Notes: generated from the sequence alone by a model not told the origin. A stretch of DNA of 64,000 nucleotides from an uncultured Sterolibacteriaceae bacterium (GCA_937888595.1 CALARK010000016.1:79092-143091), one strand, 5' to 3'; numbered from the stretch's first letter, positions 1 to 8,359 are shown. Numbers and translations: made by a program.

Positions 1-1107
1 AAGATCAACGGCGTTTCGGTTGGTCCAATTTCTTCAGCCACTACAGCCGTCGGACAAGGGTCGAATGCCGCTGCCGCGATCAACCTGGTAAGTGCCCAAA
101 CAGGTGTCACTGCAAGCTACAGTACAACTTCAGGCGCGCTTACCCTTACCGCTGCCGATGGTCGTGACATCAAGATCGAAGCCGGTACAGCTACAGCGGC
201 CGGTGTTGCCCAAGTACTCAACGCCACCGGTCTGACCGCCGCAGACACGGGCAGCACAGCTGCGACCGCGGGCACCGATACCGCTGTAATTGCAGAACCC
301 CCTGTTGATGGTGACTCACTTACGCTTAATGGTGTCACCTTTACATTCACGGGTGGCGGTGCAAATGCCTATACGATTACCGATGCCACCACAGTGGCAG
401 TAACCTTTGACAACACTGGTGCGGATGCTGCGGATGCAGATGCAGCAGGTGCCGCGTTTCTTGCCGCCCTTACCGCAGCTAAAGCTAGTTCGGCCGCGAC
501 TTATACGGCTTTGTCGCCAGTAAGCGGAACCTATACGGCAGGCACAAATACAATCACCATTACCGACACTCGCGCCGGCTTAGCAGCCACCGTCGGACGT
601 ACGCTTACTGAAACCGGAGCCACATTTACCGCAACTCAAGATGTAACTGGCGCTGATGGCACCGTTGATGCCAACGCATACAACACCATCGGCGGCAAAC
701 TGACCTTGAGCTCGGCCGAGAACTTCACCCTCACCGGCACGGGTACTGGCTTAGCGGATGGCGGCCTGGGTAGCTACACCTCCTCGCTGAGCGCGCTCTC
801 TTCGGTGTCGGTGACCTCTATCGACAATGCCAACGCCGCGATGCGGATCATCGATGCCGCCCTCTCTCAGGTCAACTCCCTGCGTGCGGATCTCGGTGCG
901 GTCCAGAACCGTTTCTCCTCGACGGTATCGAACCTCACGACAACCTCCGAGAACATCACGGCCGCCCGTTCGCGGATTCAGGATGCCGACTTCGCGCAGG
1001 AAACCGCCAACCTGACCCGTGCGCAGATTCTGCAGCAGGCCGGCGTGGCGATGCTGGCCCAGGCCAACGCCCTGCCGAACAACGTGCTCACGCTCCTGCG
1101 CGGTTAA
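1..1107 (+). CDS. fliC: Flagellin, C-terminal part (cut by window start)
   Basis: The frame is open from base 1 and ends at TAA 1105-1107, giving the last 368 residues of a flagellin; the start lies outside the window. The final ~100 residues are a canonical flagellin D0/D1 C-terminal helix region (RADLGAVQNRF, then SRIQDADFAQETANLTRAQI, then QQAGVAMLAQAN). This end is nearly the same as that of the complete flagellin 750 bp downstream. The upstream part is the variable, surface-exposed domain: Thr/Ala/Gly-rich beta repeats with more A+T and more varied codons than the conserved end. A filament subunit exported by the flagellar type III system and paired with FliS. High confidence in the family; which paralogue it is cannot be told. 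Confidence 0.95.
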   Translation, partial: KINGVSVGPISSATTAVGQGSNAAAAINLVSAQTGVTASYSTTSGALTLTAADGRDIKIEAGTATAAGVAQVLNATGLTAADTGSTAATAGTDTAVIAEPPVDGDSLTLNGVTFTFTGGGANAYTITDATTVAVTFDNTGADAADADAAGAAFLAALTAAKASSAATYTALSPVSGTYTAGTNTITITDTRAGLAATVGRTLTETGATFTATQDVTGADGTVDANAYNTIGGKLTLSSAENFTLTGTGTGLADGGLGSYTSSLSALSSVSVTSIDNANAAMRIIDAALSQVNSLRADLGAVQNRFSSTVSNLTTTSENITAARSRIQDADFAQETANLTRAQILQQAGVAMLAQANALPNNVLTLLRG

Positions 1108-1131
1108 TCGGGGAACATCTGACTAACCAGC

Positions 1132-1155
1132 GGCGGCGACGGCAACGTCGCCGCC
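1132..1155 (+). other. Hairpin with GCAA tetraloop between flagellin and flaG
   Basis: A perfect 10-bp stem (1132-1141 with 1146-1155) closes a GCAA loop, a stable GNRA-type tetraloop. There is no T tract after it, so it is a poor intrinsic terminator. It lies 25 bases after the flagellin stop and 22 bases before flaG. It may protect the 3' end of the flagellin mRNA or reduce read-through. Confidence 0.5.
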
Positions 1156-1177
1156 CCGCAGGCCAAGGAGAACGCTC

Positions 1178-1537
1178 ATGGCAATCACCATCGGCAATAC
1201 CGCCACCCAAGGCGCAGCGACGCTGCCGGCCGCCCCTCAGGGCGCGGCCCAGCAGCCCGCAGCGCGGGTGGCGGCTGCCGTGCCGGAGCCCGTTCCCCAG
1301 CAGAAACCGCAGCCCGAGCAAGTGCAAAAGGCAGTGGAATCGTTGAAGCAACTGATCGAAGCCAAGGCACCCAACAGCCTGGCCTTCTCGATCGACGATT
1401 CGACCGGCAAGACCATCGTCAGAATCTCCGATGCGGAAACCGGCGAGATGATCCGCCAGATTCCATCCGAAGAGATGCTGGAAATCGCCCGCTCGCTCGA
1501 CAAGATGCAGGGTATGCTGCTGCAGGAACAGGGTTAG
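1178..1537 (+). CDS. flaG: FlaG family protein
   Basis: A 119-residue protein of the FlaG family, small proteins encoded next to flagellin genes that influence filament length in several polar-flagellate bacteria. The first ~45 residues are Ala/Pro/Gln-rich and low complexity. Residues ~50-115 hold the FlaG domain, with the typical FSIDDSTGKTIVRISDAETGE and IRQIPSEEML segments. The start is supported by AAGGAG upstream of ATG 1178. It follows the first flagellin and is closed by a strong intrinsic terminator at 1571-1601, so it is probably cotranscribed with that flagellin. Its biochemical role is not settled for the family. Confidence 0.9.
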   Translation: MAITIGNTATQGAATLPAAPQGAAQQPAARVAAAVPEPVPQQKPQPEQVQKAVESLKQLIEAKAPNSLAFSIDDSTGKTIVRISDAETGEMIRQIPSEEMLEIARSLDKMQGMLLQEQG

Positions 1538-1570
1538 GCCACGGCAAAACCCGCAGTCGTCTAAAGAAGG

Positions 1571-1601
1571 ACCCGCCCCGCGCACGCCGGGCGGGTTTTT
1601 T
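1571..1601 (+). terminator. Rho-independent terminator after flaG
   Basis: A perfect 8-bp GC-rich stem (1571-1578 with 1589-1596) is followed by a run of six T. It closes the flagellin-flaG unit and separates it from the fliC control region. Confidence 0.9.
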
Positions 1602-1616
1602 CATTCCATCTACCGG

Positions 1617-1639
1617 AAAGTCGGCGCCGCTGGGACGAC
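1617..1639 (+). repeat. 23-bp dispersed element, degenerate copy
   Basis: Matches 20 of 23 positions of the window-wide element that starts AAAGTCGGCGCC and ends GGCGGGACGGC. It lies between the flaG terminator and the regulatory palindrome upstream of fliC. Confidence 0.65.
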
Positions 1640-1658
1640 ACTGCCGCCTCCTTCGACT

Positions 1659-1673
1659 CGGCAAGCATTGCCG
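1659..1673. promoter_or_regulatory. CGGCAA-N3-TTGCCG palindrome, putative activator site upstream of fliC
   Basis: A perfect 15-bp palindrome with spacer GCA, about 85 bases upstream of the -24 element of the fliC sigma-54 promoter. That distance fits a sigma-54 enhancer. The same palindrome recurs in other flagellar control regions here. The 1538-1856 gap holds a terminator, a dispersed element, this site and the promoter; no gene is apparent. Confidence 0.6.
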
Positions 1674-1757
1674 GTCAGCCCCGCTTCTTGCCGGCCGGCA
1701 TGGCAAGTAAGGCAAATTAGGCACATCCGACCCCGCAATTCCGGGAAGTGAATGAGG

Positions 1758-1773
1758 TGGCACGCTTGCTGCT
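1758..1773 (+). promoter_or_regulatory. Sigma-54 promoter of fliC
   Basis: TGGCACG-N4-CTGCT agrees with the -24/-12 consensus (TGGCACG-N4-TTGCW) with one mismatch and exact GG-N10-GC spacing. The predicted start near 1784 gives a leader of about 70 bases before fliC. Confidence 0.75.
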
Positions 1774-1856
1774 ATTCGACACTCAAGCAGAAAACTTGAG
1801 CCCGATATTGCGTTCGGGCACATCGAATACCGCAGCAGGTCGACAAGGAGAGCCTC

Positions 1857-4112
1857 ATGCCGCAAATCATCAACACCAACATTGCCTCGCTGAACGCGCA
1901 GCGCAACCTGAATTCCTCGCAGGGTGCCCTGGCGACGTCGCTGCAGCGCCTTTCCTCCGGCCTGCGCATCAACAGTGCCAAGGACGATGCCGCCGGACTG
2001 GCAATCGCCGACCGCATGAGCTCGCAGGTACGCGGCCTCAACCAGGCGACGCGCAACGCTAACGACGGCATCTCTCTGGCGCAGGTGGCCGAAGGCGCAC
2101 TGGGCGAAACCAACAACATCCTGCAGCGCATCCGCGAACTGTCAATCCAGTCGGCCAACGCGACCAACTCCGCCTCCGACCGTCTGGCGCTGCAGGCGGA
2201 AGTCAACCAGCTGATCGCCGAACTGGACCGCATCGCCAACACGACCTCCTTCAACGGTCTCAAGCTGCTCGACGGCAACTTCGTCGCCCAGAACTTCCAG
2301 GTAGGCGCCGAAGCCAACCAGACGATCTCGGTCTCGATGTCGGGAGCCACCACCGATTCGCTCGGCATCAACAAGGCGGACACGAACAACTCCATCACCG
2401 GGATCGAGAAAGCCACGAACGCCGGTGAGGCTGTAGCCACACTGTCAGTACGATCGGCCCTCGGAGATAGCATCGCGAATGCCGCCATCACTCCCCAGAC
2501 ATTCACGGTCAAGGATATCAACGGAAATACCGCCGACACAATTTCCGTACTGGCAGCAAACACCTCTGCCAACATAATTACCAGCCTGACCGGGGCAACC
2601 GGTGTCACCAGTGCCACAGCATCAGGCACGACCCGCATGGAGCTGGATTTCACCGGAACGACGCTGGCGGGGCATGGCACGCAGGCAGGTGAAATCGACT
2701 TCAACCTGAATGGTCAGGCAATCAATGTATCTGCAGGCGGTCTGGGGGTGGATCGCACGGCTGCAGAAGTCGCGGAACTGGTAGCAACGGCAATCAATGC
2801 CAATGGCACCCTGGCCGCTGCCGGCGTTACGGCGACATTCAGCGGGGAAAAGGTCACCATTTCGGCTGTGGCAAAAGACATTGAAATCGACACATACCTC
2901 TACACTCCGGATACGGCGACGGCCGGGACTGCAGTGACCAAGGCCGATACGGCAACTCTCGTTTCCGCTGGCAACGACTCAATCCGCAAACTTTCCGCTA
3001 TCGATATCATTCTTGACACCGGCTACACCATTACTTCCACTGTTGCTGCGGGTACCAACACCGGGTTGCTGAATATCCAGACAGCAGGAGACGAAGCCAG
3101 CACCATCGGTTATGGCAACTCCGATGTGTCGGGCGGCAACAACGTCGCTGCCCAGGTTTTGACCATCAATGGCACGACCAGCAAGACCGTCAATGTCGAA
3201 CTCAATGACTCCGCCCGCAATATCGCCGCCGGCATCAATGCCGTCGCCGACCAGACCGGCGTGAATGCGACCGCCCGCACCCTCGCGACCATCAGCGGCC
3301 TTGACACGGCGGGTGTTGTGTCCTTCACCCTGTTCGGCTCGAATACCACCGGAGAGGACATTTCGGCCAACATCACTGACGTCAATGACCTGACCGAGCT
3401 GTCGAACGCCATCAACAGCCAGACCGGCAAAACCGGCATTGTCGCCAAGCTCTCGGTAGACAAGGCTTCGATCACCCTCGAGCAGGCCAACGGCGAAGAC
3501 ATCAAGATCCAGGGCTTCAACCACTCGGCTGCCGTCGCCAGCAATACCGTTCCGGTCGTCGTCGGCCTCAATATCACTGGCGGGACGGGTAGTGCGACCA
3601 AGCTGCAGGCCGGTGGTGGGGCCACAGCGGCCGGCGCAGCCGGCTTCATTGCCGGCACGCGCGACTCGACCGTGGTCGGCGGCAACGTCGAGTTCAAGGC
3701 GGTTAGCGGCTACTTCAGTGTCAAGTCGAGCGTGGATGAACTGAACGGCGGCCTGTTCTCGGGCAATGCCAACATCCTGCAGGCCAGCGTGCAGCAGAAG
3801 GTCAGCGAAATCGACATCAGTTCATCCGAAGGCGCCAACCGGGCGATCGACATCGTCGATGGCGCACTGGCGCGGGTGAACAGCATCCGGGCGGACCTCG
3901 GTGCCGTACAGAACCGCTTCGGTTCGACCATCGCCAACCTGACGACGACTTCCGAAAACCTGACCGCAGCCCGTTCGCGGATCCAGGATGCCGATTTCGC
4001 TGCCGAGACCGCAGCGCTGACTCGCGCCCAGATCCTGCAGCAGGCCGGCGTGGCCATGCTGGCCCAGGCCAACTCGCTACCGCAGCAGGTACTGCAACTA
4101 TTGCAACGTTAA
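1857..4112 (+). CDS. fliC: Flagellin
   Basis: A complete flagellin of 751 residues, much longer than the ~500 typical of enterobacteria. The N-terminal ~140 residues are the conserved D0/D1 helices (INTNIASLNAQRNL, LSSGLRINSAKDDAAGLAI). The last ~100 are the conserved C-terminal helices. Residues ~150-640 are a long variable beta-rich region with several flagellin-IN-like repeats and more A+T than the ends. ATG 1857 has an AAGGAG site upstream. It is preceded by a sigma-54 promoter (1758-1773) and palindrome (1659-1673), and ended by the terminator at 4133-4157, so it appears monocistronic. It builds the extracellular filament. Confidence 0.97.
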   Translation: MPQIINTNIASLNAQRNLNSSQGALATSLQRLSSGLRINSAKDDAAGLAIADRMSSQVRGLNQATRNANDGISLAQVAEGALGETNNILQRIRELSIQSANATNSASDRLALQAEVNQLIAELDRIANTTSFNGLKLLDGNFVAQNFQVGAEANQTISVSMSGATTDSLGINKADTNNSITGIEKATNAGEAVATLSVRSALGDSIANAAITPQTFTVKDINGNTADTISVLAANTSANIITSLTGATGVTSATASGTTRMELDFTGTTLAGHGTQAGEIDFNLNGQAINVSAGGLGVDRTAAEVAELVATAINANGTLAAAGVTATFSGEKVTISAVAKDIEIDTYLYTPDTATAGTAVTKADTATLVSAGNDSIRKLSAIDIILDTGYTITSTVAAGTNTGLLNIQTAGDEASTIGYGNSDVSGGNNVAAQVLTINGTTSKTVNVELNDSARNIAAGINAVADQTGVNATARTLATISGLDTAGVVSFTLFGSNTTGEDISANITDVNDLTELSNAINSQTGKTGIVAKLSVDKASITLEQANGEDIKIQGFNHSAAVASNTVPVVVGLNITGGTGSATKLQAGGGATAAGAAGFIAGTRDSTVVGGNVEFKAVSGYFSVKSSVDELNGGLFSGNANILQASVQQKVSEIDISSSEGANRAIDIVDGALARVNSIRADLGAVQNRFGSTIANLTTTSENLTAARSRIQDADFAAETAALTRAQILQQAGVAMLAQANSLPQQVLQLLQR

Positions 4113-4132
4113 GCCCGCAGTTTCCCGGACAG

Positions 4133-4157
4133 GCCCGCGCCTCGGCGCGGGCTTTTT
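4133..4157 (+). terminator. Rho-independent terminator after fliC
   Basis: A perfect 8-bp GC-rich stem (4133-4140 with 4145-4152) with a CTCG loop and five T. It isolates fliC from the toxin-antitoxin pair that follows. Confidence 0.9.
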
Positions 4158-4221
4158 CGTCTTGAAGTTGGGATATCCAGCGGCTATTATCTGGTCAACC
4201 CATTTATAAAAGGAGTAGCCC

Positions 4222-4476
4222 ATGAAGTCGATCGCGGTCTATGAGGCGAAAGTGCGATTCTCGGAGCTGCTGGCTGCCGTGCAGGCGGGCGAGGAATTCG
4301 AGATCACCAAGCACGGGAAACCCATGGCACGAGTAATACCTGCGCCGCCCGGCCCTGACGAGGCCGAATTGCAAAGAGCGCGGGTCGAAGCAGCGTTCGC
4401 GCGTCTGGCCGAATTGCGAGAAGGCTTTGTGCTCGAAGGCGATATCAAGGAAATCATTGCCGAGGGACGTCGGTGA
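4222..4476 (+). CDS. Phd/YefM-type antitoxin (VapB-like)
   Basis: An 84-residue protein with the Phd/YefM N-terminal DNA-binding fold: a start like MKSIAVYEAKVRFSELLAAV, then the ITKHGKPMARVIP strand typical of this antitoxin family. The C-terminal ~35 residues are a charged helix likely to wrap the toxin. It has a good AAAGGAG ribosome site. It overlaps the next gene by 4 bases (GTGA at 4473-4476), the usual arrangement for an antitoxin-toxin pair. It should repress its own promoter and neutralise the PIN-domain toxin. The pair sits between the fliC terminator and the fliD promoter and has no evident flagellar role. Confidence 0.85.
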   Translation: MKSIAVYEAKVRFSELLAAVQAGEEFEITKHGKPMARVIPAPPGPDEAELQRARVEAAFARLAELREGFVLEGDIKEIIAEGRR

Positions 4477-4886
4477 CCGGTTTTGTGGCCGATGCTTCCG
4501 TGGGAGCCGGCTGGGTCATTAAAAACCAGTTATCCGGCTATTCGGAAGCGGCGAGACTTGCGTTGCTCGACGAGCCAGTCCATGTCCCCGCCTTGTGGTG
4601 GCTGGAAATGATCAACATGCTACGTACCGGCTGCCGAAGGCAATCCATCACGTCTGCAGAGGCATATGGCTTCATCGATCTGTTGCGGGCGCTTCCGATC
4701 CAGACTGAACCGCAAGAGGGCAAGATGCCTCAGTTGCTCTCGCTAGCGCTGCGCCACGACCTCTCCGCCTACGACGCGAGTTATCTGGATCTTGCTCTGC
4801 GTCGGCAACTGCCCATCGCCACGCAGGATGCCGCCCTGCACGAAGCAGCGCTGGCATCGGGCGTGGGGGTGTGGCGGCCGGCATGA
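4473..4886 (+). CDS. PIN-domain ribonuclease toxin (VapC-like)
   Basis: A 137-residue PIN-domain protein. The acidic metal-binding residues expected for VapC nucleases are visible: Asp7 (FVADASV), Glu45 (WLEMINM), Asp101 (SAYDASYLDLA) and Asp119 (ATQDAAL). All are present, so the toxin looks intact. GTG start 4473 overlaps the antitoxin stop by 4 bases, implying translational coupling. Family members are Mg-dependent RNases that cut tRNA or rRNA; the target here is unknown. A near-perfect copy of the 23-bp dispersed element begins one base after the TGA stop. Toxin-antitoxin pairs of this type are often horizontally acquired. Confidence 0.87.
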   Translation: MTGFVADASVGAGWVIKNQLSGYSEAARLALLDEPVHVPALWWLEMINMLRTGCRRQSITSAEAYGFIDLLRALPIQTEPQEGKMPQLLSLALRHDLSAYDASYLDLALRRQLPIATQDAALHEAALASGVGVWRPA

Positions 4887-4887
4887 G

Positions 4888-4910
4888 AAAGTCGGCGGCG
4901 GCGGGACGGC
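4888..4910 (+). repeat. 23-bp dispersed element (22/23)
   Basis: One mismatch from the element starting AAAGTCGGCGCC and ending GGCGGGACGGC. It begins one base after the vapC-like stop codon. Confidence 0.85.
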
Positions 4911-4930
4911 ACATGGTACGCATCCTGCTC

Positions 4931-4957
4931 TACAGGTTTGGCGGCCGCGGCCGTTAA
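4931..4957 (+). promoter_or_regulatory. Sigma-28 (FliA) promoter of fliD
   Basis: TACA-N15-GCCGTTAA. The -10 matches 7 of 8 bases of the GCCGATAA consensus and the spacing from the -35 is right for FliA. It ends 25 bases before the fliD start. FliA itself is encoded at 39126-39911. Confidence 0.6.
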
Positions 4958-4982
4958 ACTCTTACCCCCAAGGACAAGGATC

Positions 4983-6362
4983 ATGGCAGGACTCTCATCT
5001 CCAGGCATCGGCTCCGGCCTCGACATCAACGGCATCGTCCAGAAGTTGATGGCCGTCGAGCAGCAGCCTTTGGCTGCACTGGCAACCAAGGAAGCCAGCT
5101 ACCAGGCGAAGATTTCGGCCTACGGCAGCCTGAAGGGTGCTTTATCCACCCTGCAGACGGCCATGAAGACGCTCGCCAAACCGGACACATTCACCGGCAG
5201 GGCGACCGGCGTCTCGGATACGACGGTTCTTTCCGCCTCTGCGACCGACAGCGCGGCGGAAGGTACCTACAACATCAGCGTCGACCGTCTGGCGAAATTC
5301 CATACGGTGCGCTCAGACGGCAACTACGCAACCACGGCGGATACTTTCAACACGGGTACGCTCTCCATATCGGTGGGCGGTTCCGCCGTCGATATCGAGA
5401 TCGACGATACCAACAACACGTTGGCGGGCATCCGTCAGGCGATCAACGATTCGGGTGCGGGCATCACGGCGGCCATCATCGATGACGGCTCCTACCAGCG
5501 ACTGGTGCTGACCTCGGCCAAGCTGGGGTCCGAAGGCAGCATCGCGGTCGCGGTGACGGACAGCGGCAGTGGTGGCGACAACGCGCTTTCGGGCCTTGCC
5601 AGCGCCAGCCTCGTCGAGGTGCAGGCGGCGGACGATGCGCAAGTCACCATCAACAACCTGACGATCACCCGCTCCTCCAATACGATCTCTGACGTCATCG
5701 AGGGTCTGACGCTGAATCTTTCGAAGACGGGCGCCACTTCGGTCAGCGTTGCCCAAAATACCGGCAAGGCTACCGCGGCGGTGGATGCCTTCGTCAAGGC
5801 CTACAACGATGTCATCAAGCAGATCAAGGCTGCGACCGCCTACGATGCCGCGAACAAGAAAGCCTCGACACTCACCGGAGACTCGACGGCACGCTCGATC
5901 CAGGCTCAATTGGCCAGTCTCGTGCAATCCTCGGTCAACGGCGTTGCCGGAGGACTTGCACGGCTGTCCGATGTCGGCATCAGCGTGCAAAAGGATGGCA
6001 CGCTCGCCTTCGCCACCAGCAAGCTGACGACGGCACTCGGCGACCCGACGAAAGACGTGGGTAGCCTCTTCACGCAAACGACGGGCAGCAATACCGGTAT
6101 CGCCCTCCGCTTCGACGACTGGCTCGACAACGTTGTCGGCTCGAACGGGTCCATCGCCAGTCGCCTGAACGGGATCGATGCCTCGATCAAGGAAATCGGC
6201 CGGCAGCGCGAAACGCTGGCATTGCGGTTGCAGGCCGTGGAGAAGCGCTACCGCGCCCAATTCTCCGCACTCGACTCCCTCGTCGCCAGCATGAACCAGA
6301 CGAGTCAGTATCTGTCGCAACAACTGGCGAATCTGCCCAGCACATCCTCCAGTAGTTCGTAA
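4983..6362 (+). CDS. fliD: Flagellar cap protein FliD (hook-associated protein 2)
   Basis: A 459-residue filament cap protein that assembles as an oligomer at the filament tip and guides flagellin folding. It begins with the family signature SSPGIGSGLDINGIVQKLM. It has a flagellin-IN motif near residues 120-180 (LSISVGGSAVDIEID) and a C-terminal coiled region ending in the Met/Gln-rich MNQTSQYLSQQLANL. ATG 4983 is chosen because AAGGA lies just upstream and the family begins here; an in-frame ATG at 4938 lies inside the putative promoter. It heads the fliD-fliS-fliT-fliK-like-fhlB-ycgR run. Export is aided by FliT. Confidence 0.95.
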   Translation: MAGLSSPGIGSGLDINGIVQKLMAVEQQPLAALATKEASYQAKISAYGSLKGALSTLQTAMKTLAKPDTFTGRATGVSDTTVLSASATDSAAEGTYNISVDRLAKFHTVRSDGNYATTADTFNTGTLSISVGGSAVDIEIDDTNNTLAGIRQAINDSGAGITAAIIDDGSYQRLVLTSAKLGSEGSIAVAVTDSGSGGDNALSGLASASLVEVQAADDAQVTINNLTITRSSNTISDVIEGLTLNLSKTGATSVSVAQNTGKATAAVDAFVKAYNDVIKQIKAATAYDAANKKASTLTGDSTARSIQAQLASLVQSSVNGVAGGLARLSDVGISVQKDGTLAFATSKLTTALGDPTKDVGSLFTQTTGSNTGIALRFDDWLDNVVGSNGSIASRLNGIDASIKEIGRQRETLALRLQAVEKRYRAQFSALDSLVASMNQTSQYLSQQLANLPSTSSSSS

Positions 6363-6371
6363 GGGATACCC

Positions 6372-6797
6372 ATGTTCGCATCACCCCATTCCCCAATCGA
6401 TGCCTACGCCAAGGTCGGCGTCGAAACGGGTGTCATGGCGGCCAGCCCGCACAAGCTGATCCTGATGCTGATCGATGGCGCACTGCTGTCGATCGCCATG
6501 GCGGGGCAGGCCATCCAGGAAAAGAAGATCGCGCTCAAGGGCGAGGAGATTTCGCGGGCGATCGAGATCATCGCCAACGGCCTCAAGGCCAGCCTCGACA
6601 AGCAGGCGGGCGGCGAACTGGCGGAGCGGATGGATGCACTCTACGACTACATGTGCCAGCGCCTGCTGCAGGCCAATCTGCACAGCAATCCGGCGATTCT
6701 CGACGAGGTGGCGGGCCTGCTGAAAGAGCTCAAGGGCGGCTGGGAGGAAATAGCCAAAGATCCCGCCGTTGTTTCCAACAGCGCAAATTCCGCCTGA
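6372..6797 (+). CDS. fliS: Flagellin export chaperone FliS
   Basis: A 141-residue FliS. This cytoplasmic chaperone binds the C-terminus of flagellin, keeps it from polymerising early and delivers it to FlhA. The N-terminal part has the family motifs (AYAKVGVETGV, ASPHKLILMLIDGAL) and the rest forms the expected helical bundle with the LYDYMCQRLLQAN segment. It lies 9 bases after fliD with a GGGATA region before the ATG. Both flagellins in the window keep the conserved C-terminal helix it would bind. Confidence 0.95.
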   Translation: MFASPHSPIDAYAKVGVETGVMAASPHKLILMLIDGALLSIAMAGQAIQEKKIALKGEEISRAIEIIANGLKASLDKQAGGELAERMDALYDYMCQRLLQANLHSNPAILDEVAGLLKELKGGWEEIAKDPAVVSNSANSA

Positions 6798-6804
6798 GGC
6801 TACC

Positions 6805-7131
6805 ATGCTGCTGATGCCTGCACAGATCGAGATCTACGAACAGATGAGCGCACTCTCCACCCGCATGGTGGAGGCGGCCCGCGCCAATGACTGGGAAAGG
6901 CTGATCGATCTGGAGCGCGCGGTCGCCAGCTTGCGCAACACGCTGATGAACGACGACGGCACGCCGTCCGACCCGGACGAGGCGGCCCGCAAGCGCGACC
7001 TGATCCAGCGCATCCTGAAGGACGATGCCGAGGTACGCCGCCATACCGAACCGTGGATGGAGCAGGTGCGCCGTTTCCTGTCCGGCGGCGCCCGCAAGCA
7101 GCAGGTCGACAGGCTCTACGGCGCCGGCTGA
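6805..7131 (+). CDS. fliT: FliT-like flagellar chaperone
   Basis: A 108-residue, mostly alpha-helical protein in the position of FliT, directly after fliDS. FliT is the export chaperone for the FliD cap and, in enterobacteria, also modulates FlhDC. Similarity is modest but typical: an N-terminal helix (YEQMSALSTRMVEAARANDWERLIDLE) and a C-terminal helix with EVRRHTEPWMEQV. ATG 6805, 7 bases after the fliS stop, is preferred; ATG 6814 is possible. The assignment rests on position and helical pattern together. Confidence 0.8.
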   Translation: MLLMPAQIEIYEQMSALSTRMVEAARANDWERLIDLERAVASLRNTLMNDDGTPSDPDEAARKRDLIQRILKDDAEVRRHTEPWMEQVRRFLSGGARKQQVDRLYGAG

Positions 7132-7174
7132 CCGGTTCCGTCCGCGGTCGGCGTTGCCGAACAGGATGTAACGC

Positions 7175-8359
7175 ATGGCGCTGATCCCTCCCGATGCCGG
7201 CATCCGCATGCGGATGCAGACCGAGGCGAACCTGTTGCAGCCGGTCCACCCGGCGCACGAGATTTCGTCGGACCTGCCCGACCTGCGGCCGGGGCAGAAT
7301 TTCAACGCACGCATCCAGGAAGTCCTGCCGGACAACAGCTACCGGGCGCTGGTGGCGGGCAAGCAGCTGACGCTGCAACTGCCCGAGGGAGCGAAGGCCG
7401 GTGACGAACTGAACCTGACGGTAGTCGATCGCTCGGGGCGCGTGATCATCGCGAAGCAGGTCGAGGGGCAGGCCACGACACAGGCCGGAGATACCGGCCC
7501 CTACCCCTTCGCCAAATTCAGCCCGGCGGCACGCATGATCGGCCAGTTGCTGCCGGCCGAGGGCGAGCCGGCCCCGCCGTTGCAGTTGAACCGCGGGCAG
7601 CCGCTGCTGCCGAATCCGCCGCAGCCGCAAAATGCCGCCGTCCTGTTGGCGCCGACCTTGGCGAAGGCGGTGACGCAAAGCGGGATGTTCTACGAGGCGC
7701 ACCAGGCGCAGTGGGTCACTGGCAAGCTGCCGCTGGAACAGTTGCTGCAGGAGCCGCAAGGCCAGCGTTCGCAGCCGGCCGCCTTCCAGCATGCGGCCGC
7801 CGAGATCGCGGCGCGCGCGATCTCCACGTCAGAGCGGCCGGTAACGACGAACACGGTGCTGCAGGCCCTGCAGGGTGCCGCGCCGGAAAAAGTCGGCGCG
7901 GGCGGGACGGCACCCCAGGCCCCCAACCCGCCGCCGGCCGCCCAGCCCGCGCTGCTGGCGCAACAGGTACCGGACGATTTGCGCCCCCTCGTGCAGCAGC
8001 AACTCGATGCCGCCGCGACGCAGCGCATGGCCTGGCATGGCGAGGTGTGGCCGCGGCAGACGATGGACTGGGAGATCGGGCGCGACCTGGAACGCGATGG
8101 CGACGGCAGCGGCGACGAGGAATACCGCTGGAATACTACGCTGGCGCTGACCACGCCGCGCCTCGGCCGCATCGACGCAGCCCTGCGCCTGACGACCGAA
8201 GGCGTGCGCATTGCCATCGCCACGCCCTACGGCGCCAGCGCGGCCGACCTGCGCGACGCCGCGCCGAAGCTCGCGTCGGCACTGGAAGCGGCCGGCGTGC
8301 CACTGCTCGGTTTCGTGGTGAAGCACGCGGAAGAGCCGACCGAAGGCGGTACGCCATGA
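7175..8359 (+). CDS. Second FliK-like protein (Flg_hook C-terminal domain)
   Basis: A 394-residue protein with a Pro/Gln/Ala-rich N-terminal two thirds and a folded C-terminal domain (~residues 290-385) resembling the substrate-switch domain of FliK. A separate, canonical fliK lies at 17887-19062, so this is a paralogue. Residues ~238-245 (KVGAGGTA) are encoded by a copy of the 23-bp dispersed element in the disordered linker. It overlaps fhlB by 4 bases (ATGA at 8356-8359), which suggests the pair works together, as FliK works with the C-domain of FlhB. Whether it controls hook length or another substrate switch is unknown. Confidence 0.8.
   Translation: MALIPPDAGIRMRMQTEANLLQPVHPAHEISSDLPDLRPGQNFNARIQEVLPDNSYRALVAGKQLTLQLPEGAKAGDELNLTVVDRSGRVIIAKQVEGQATTQAGDTGPYPFAKFSPAARMIGQLLPAEGEPAPPLQLNRGQPLLPNPPQPQNAAVLLAPTLAKAVTQSGMFYEAHQAQWVTGKLPLEQLLQEPQGQRSQPAAFQHAAAEIAARAISTSERPVTTNTVLQALQGAAPEKVGAGGTAPQAPNPPPAAQPALLAQQVPDDLRPLVQQQLDAAATQRMAWHGEVWPRQTMDWEIGRDLERDGDGSGDEEYRWNTTLALTTPRLGRIDAALRLTTEGVRIAIATPYGASAADLRDAAPKLASALEAAGVPLLGFVVKHAEEPTEGGTP
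7889..7911 (+). repeat. 23-bp dispersed element (22/23) inside the fliK-like gene
   Basis: In the sense direction; encodes KVGAGGTA in the low-complexity linker. Confidence 0.85.

Noticed and set aside
1783..1808. Possible FliA promoter before fliC (TCAA-N14-CCCGATAT)
   Set aside because: Spacing is one base short and both boxes deviate; the sigma-54 promoter at 1758-1773 is a much better match and lies just upstream.
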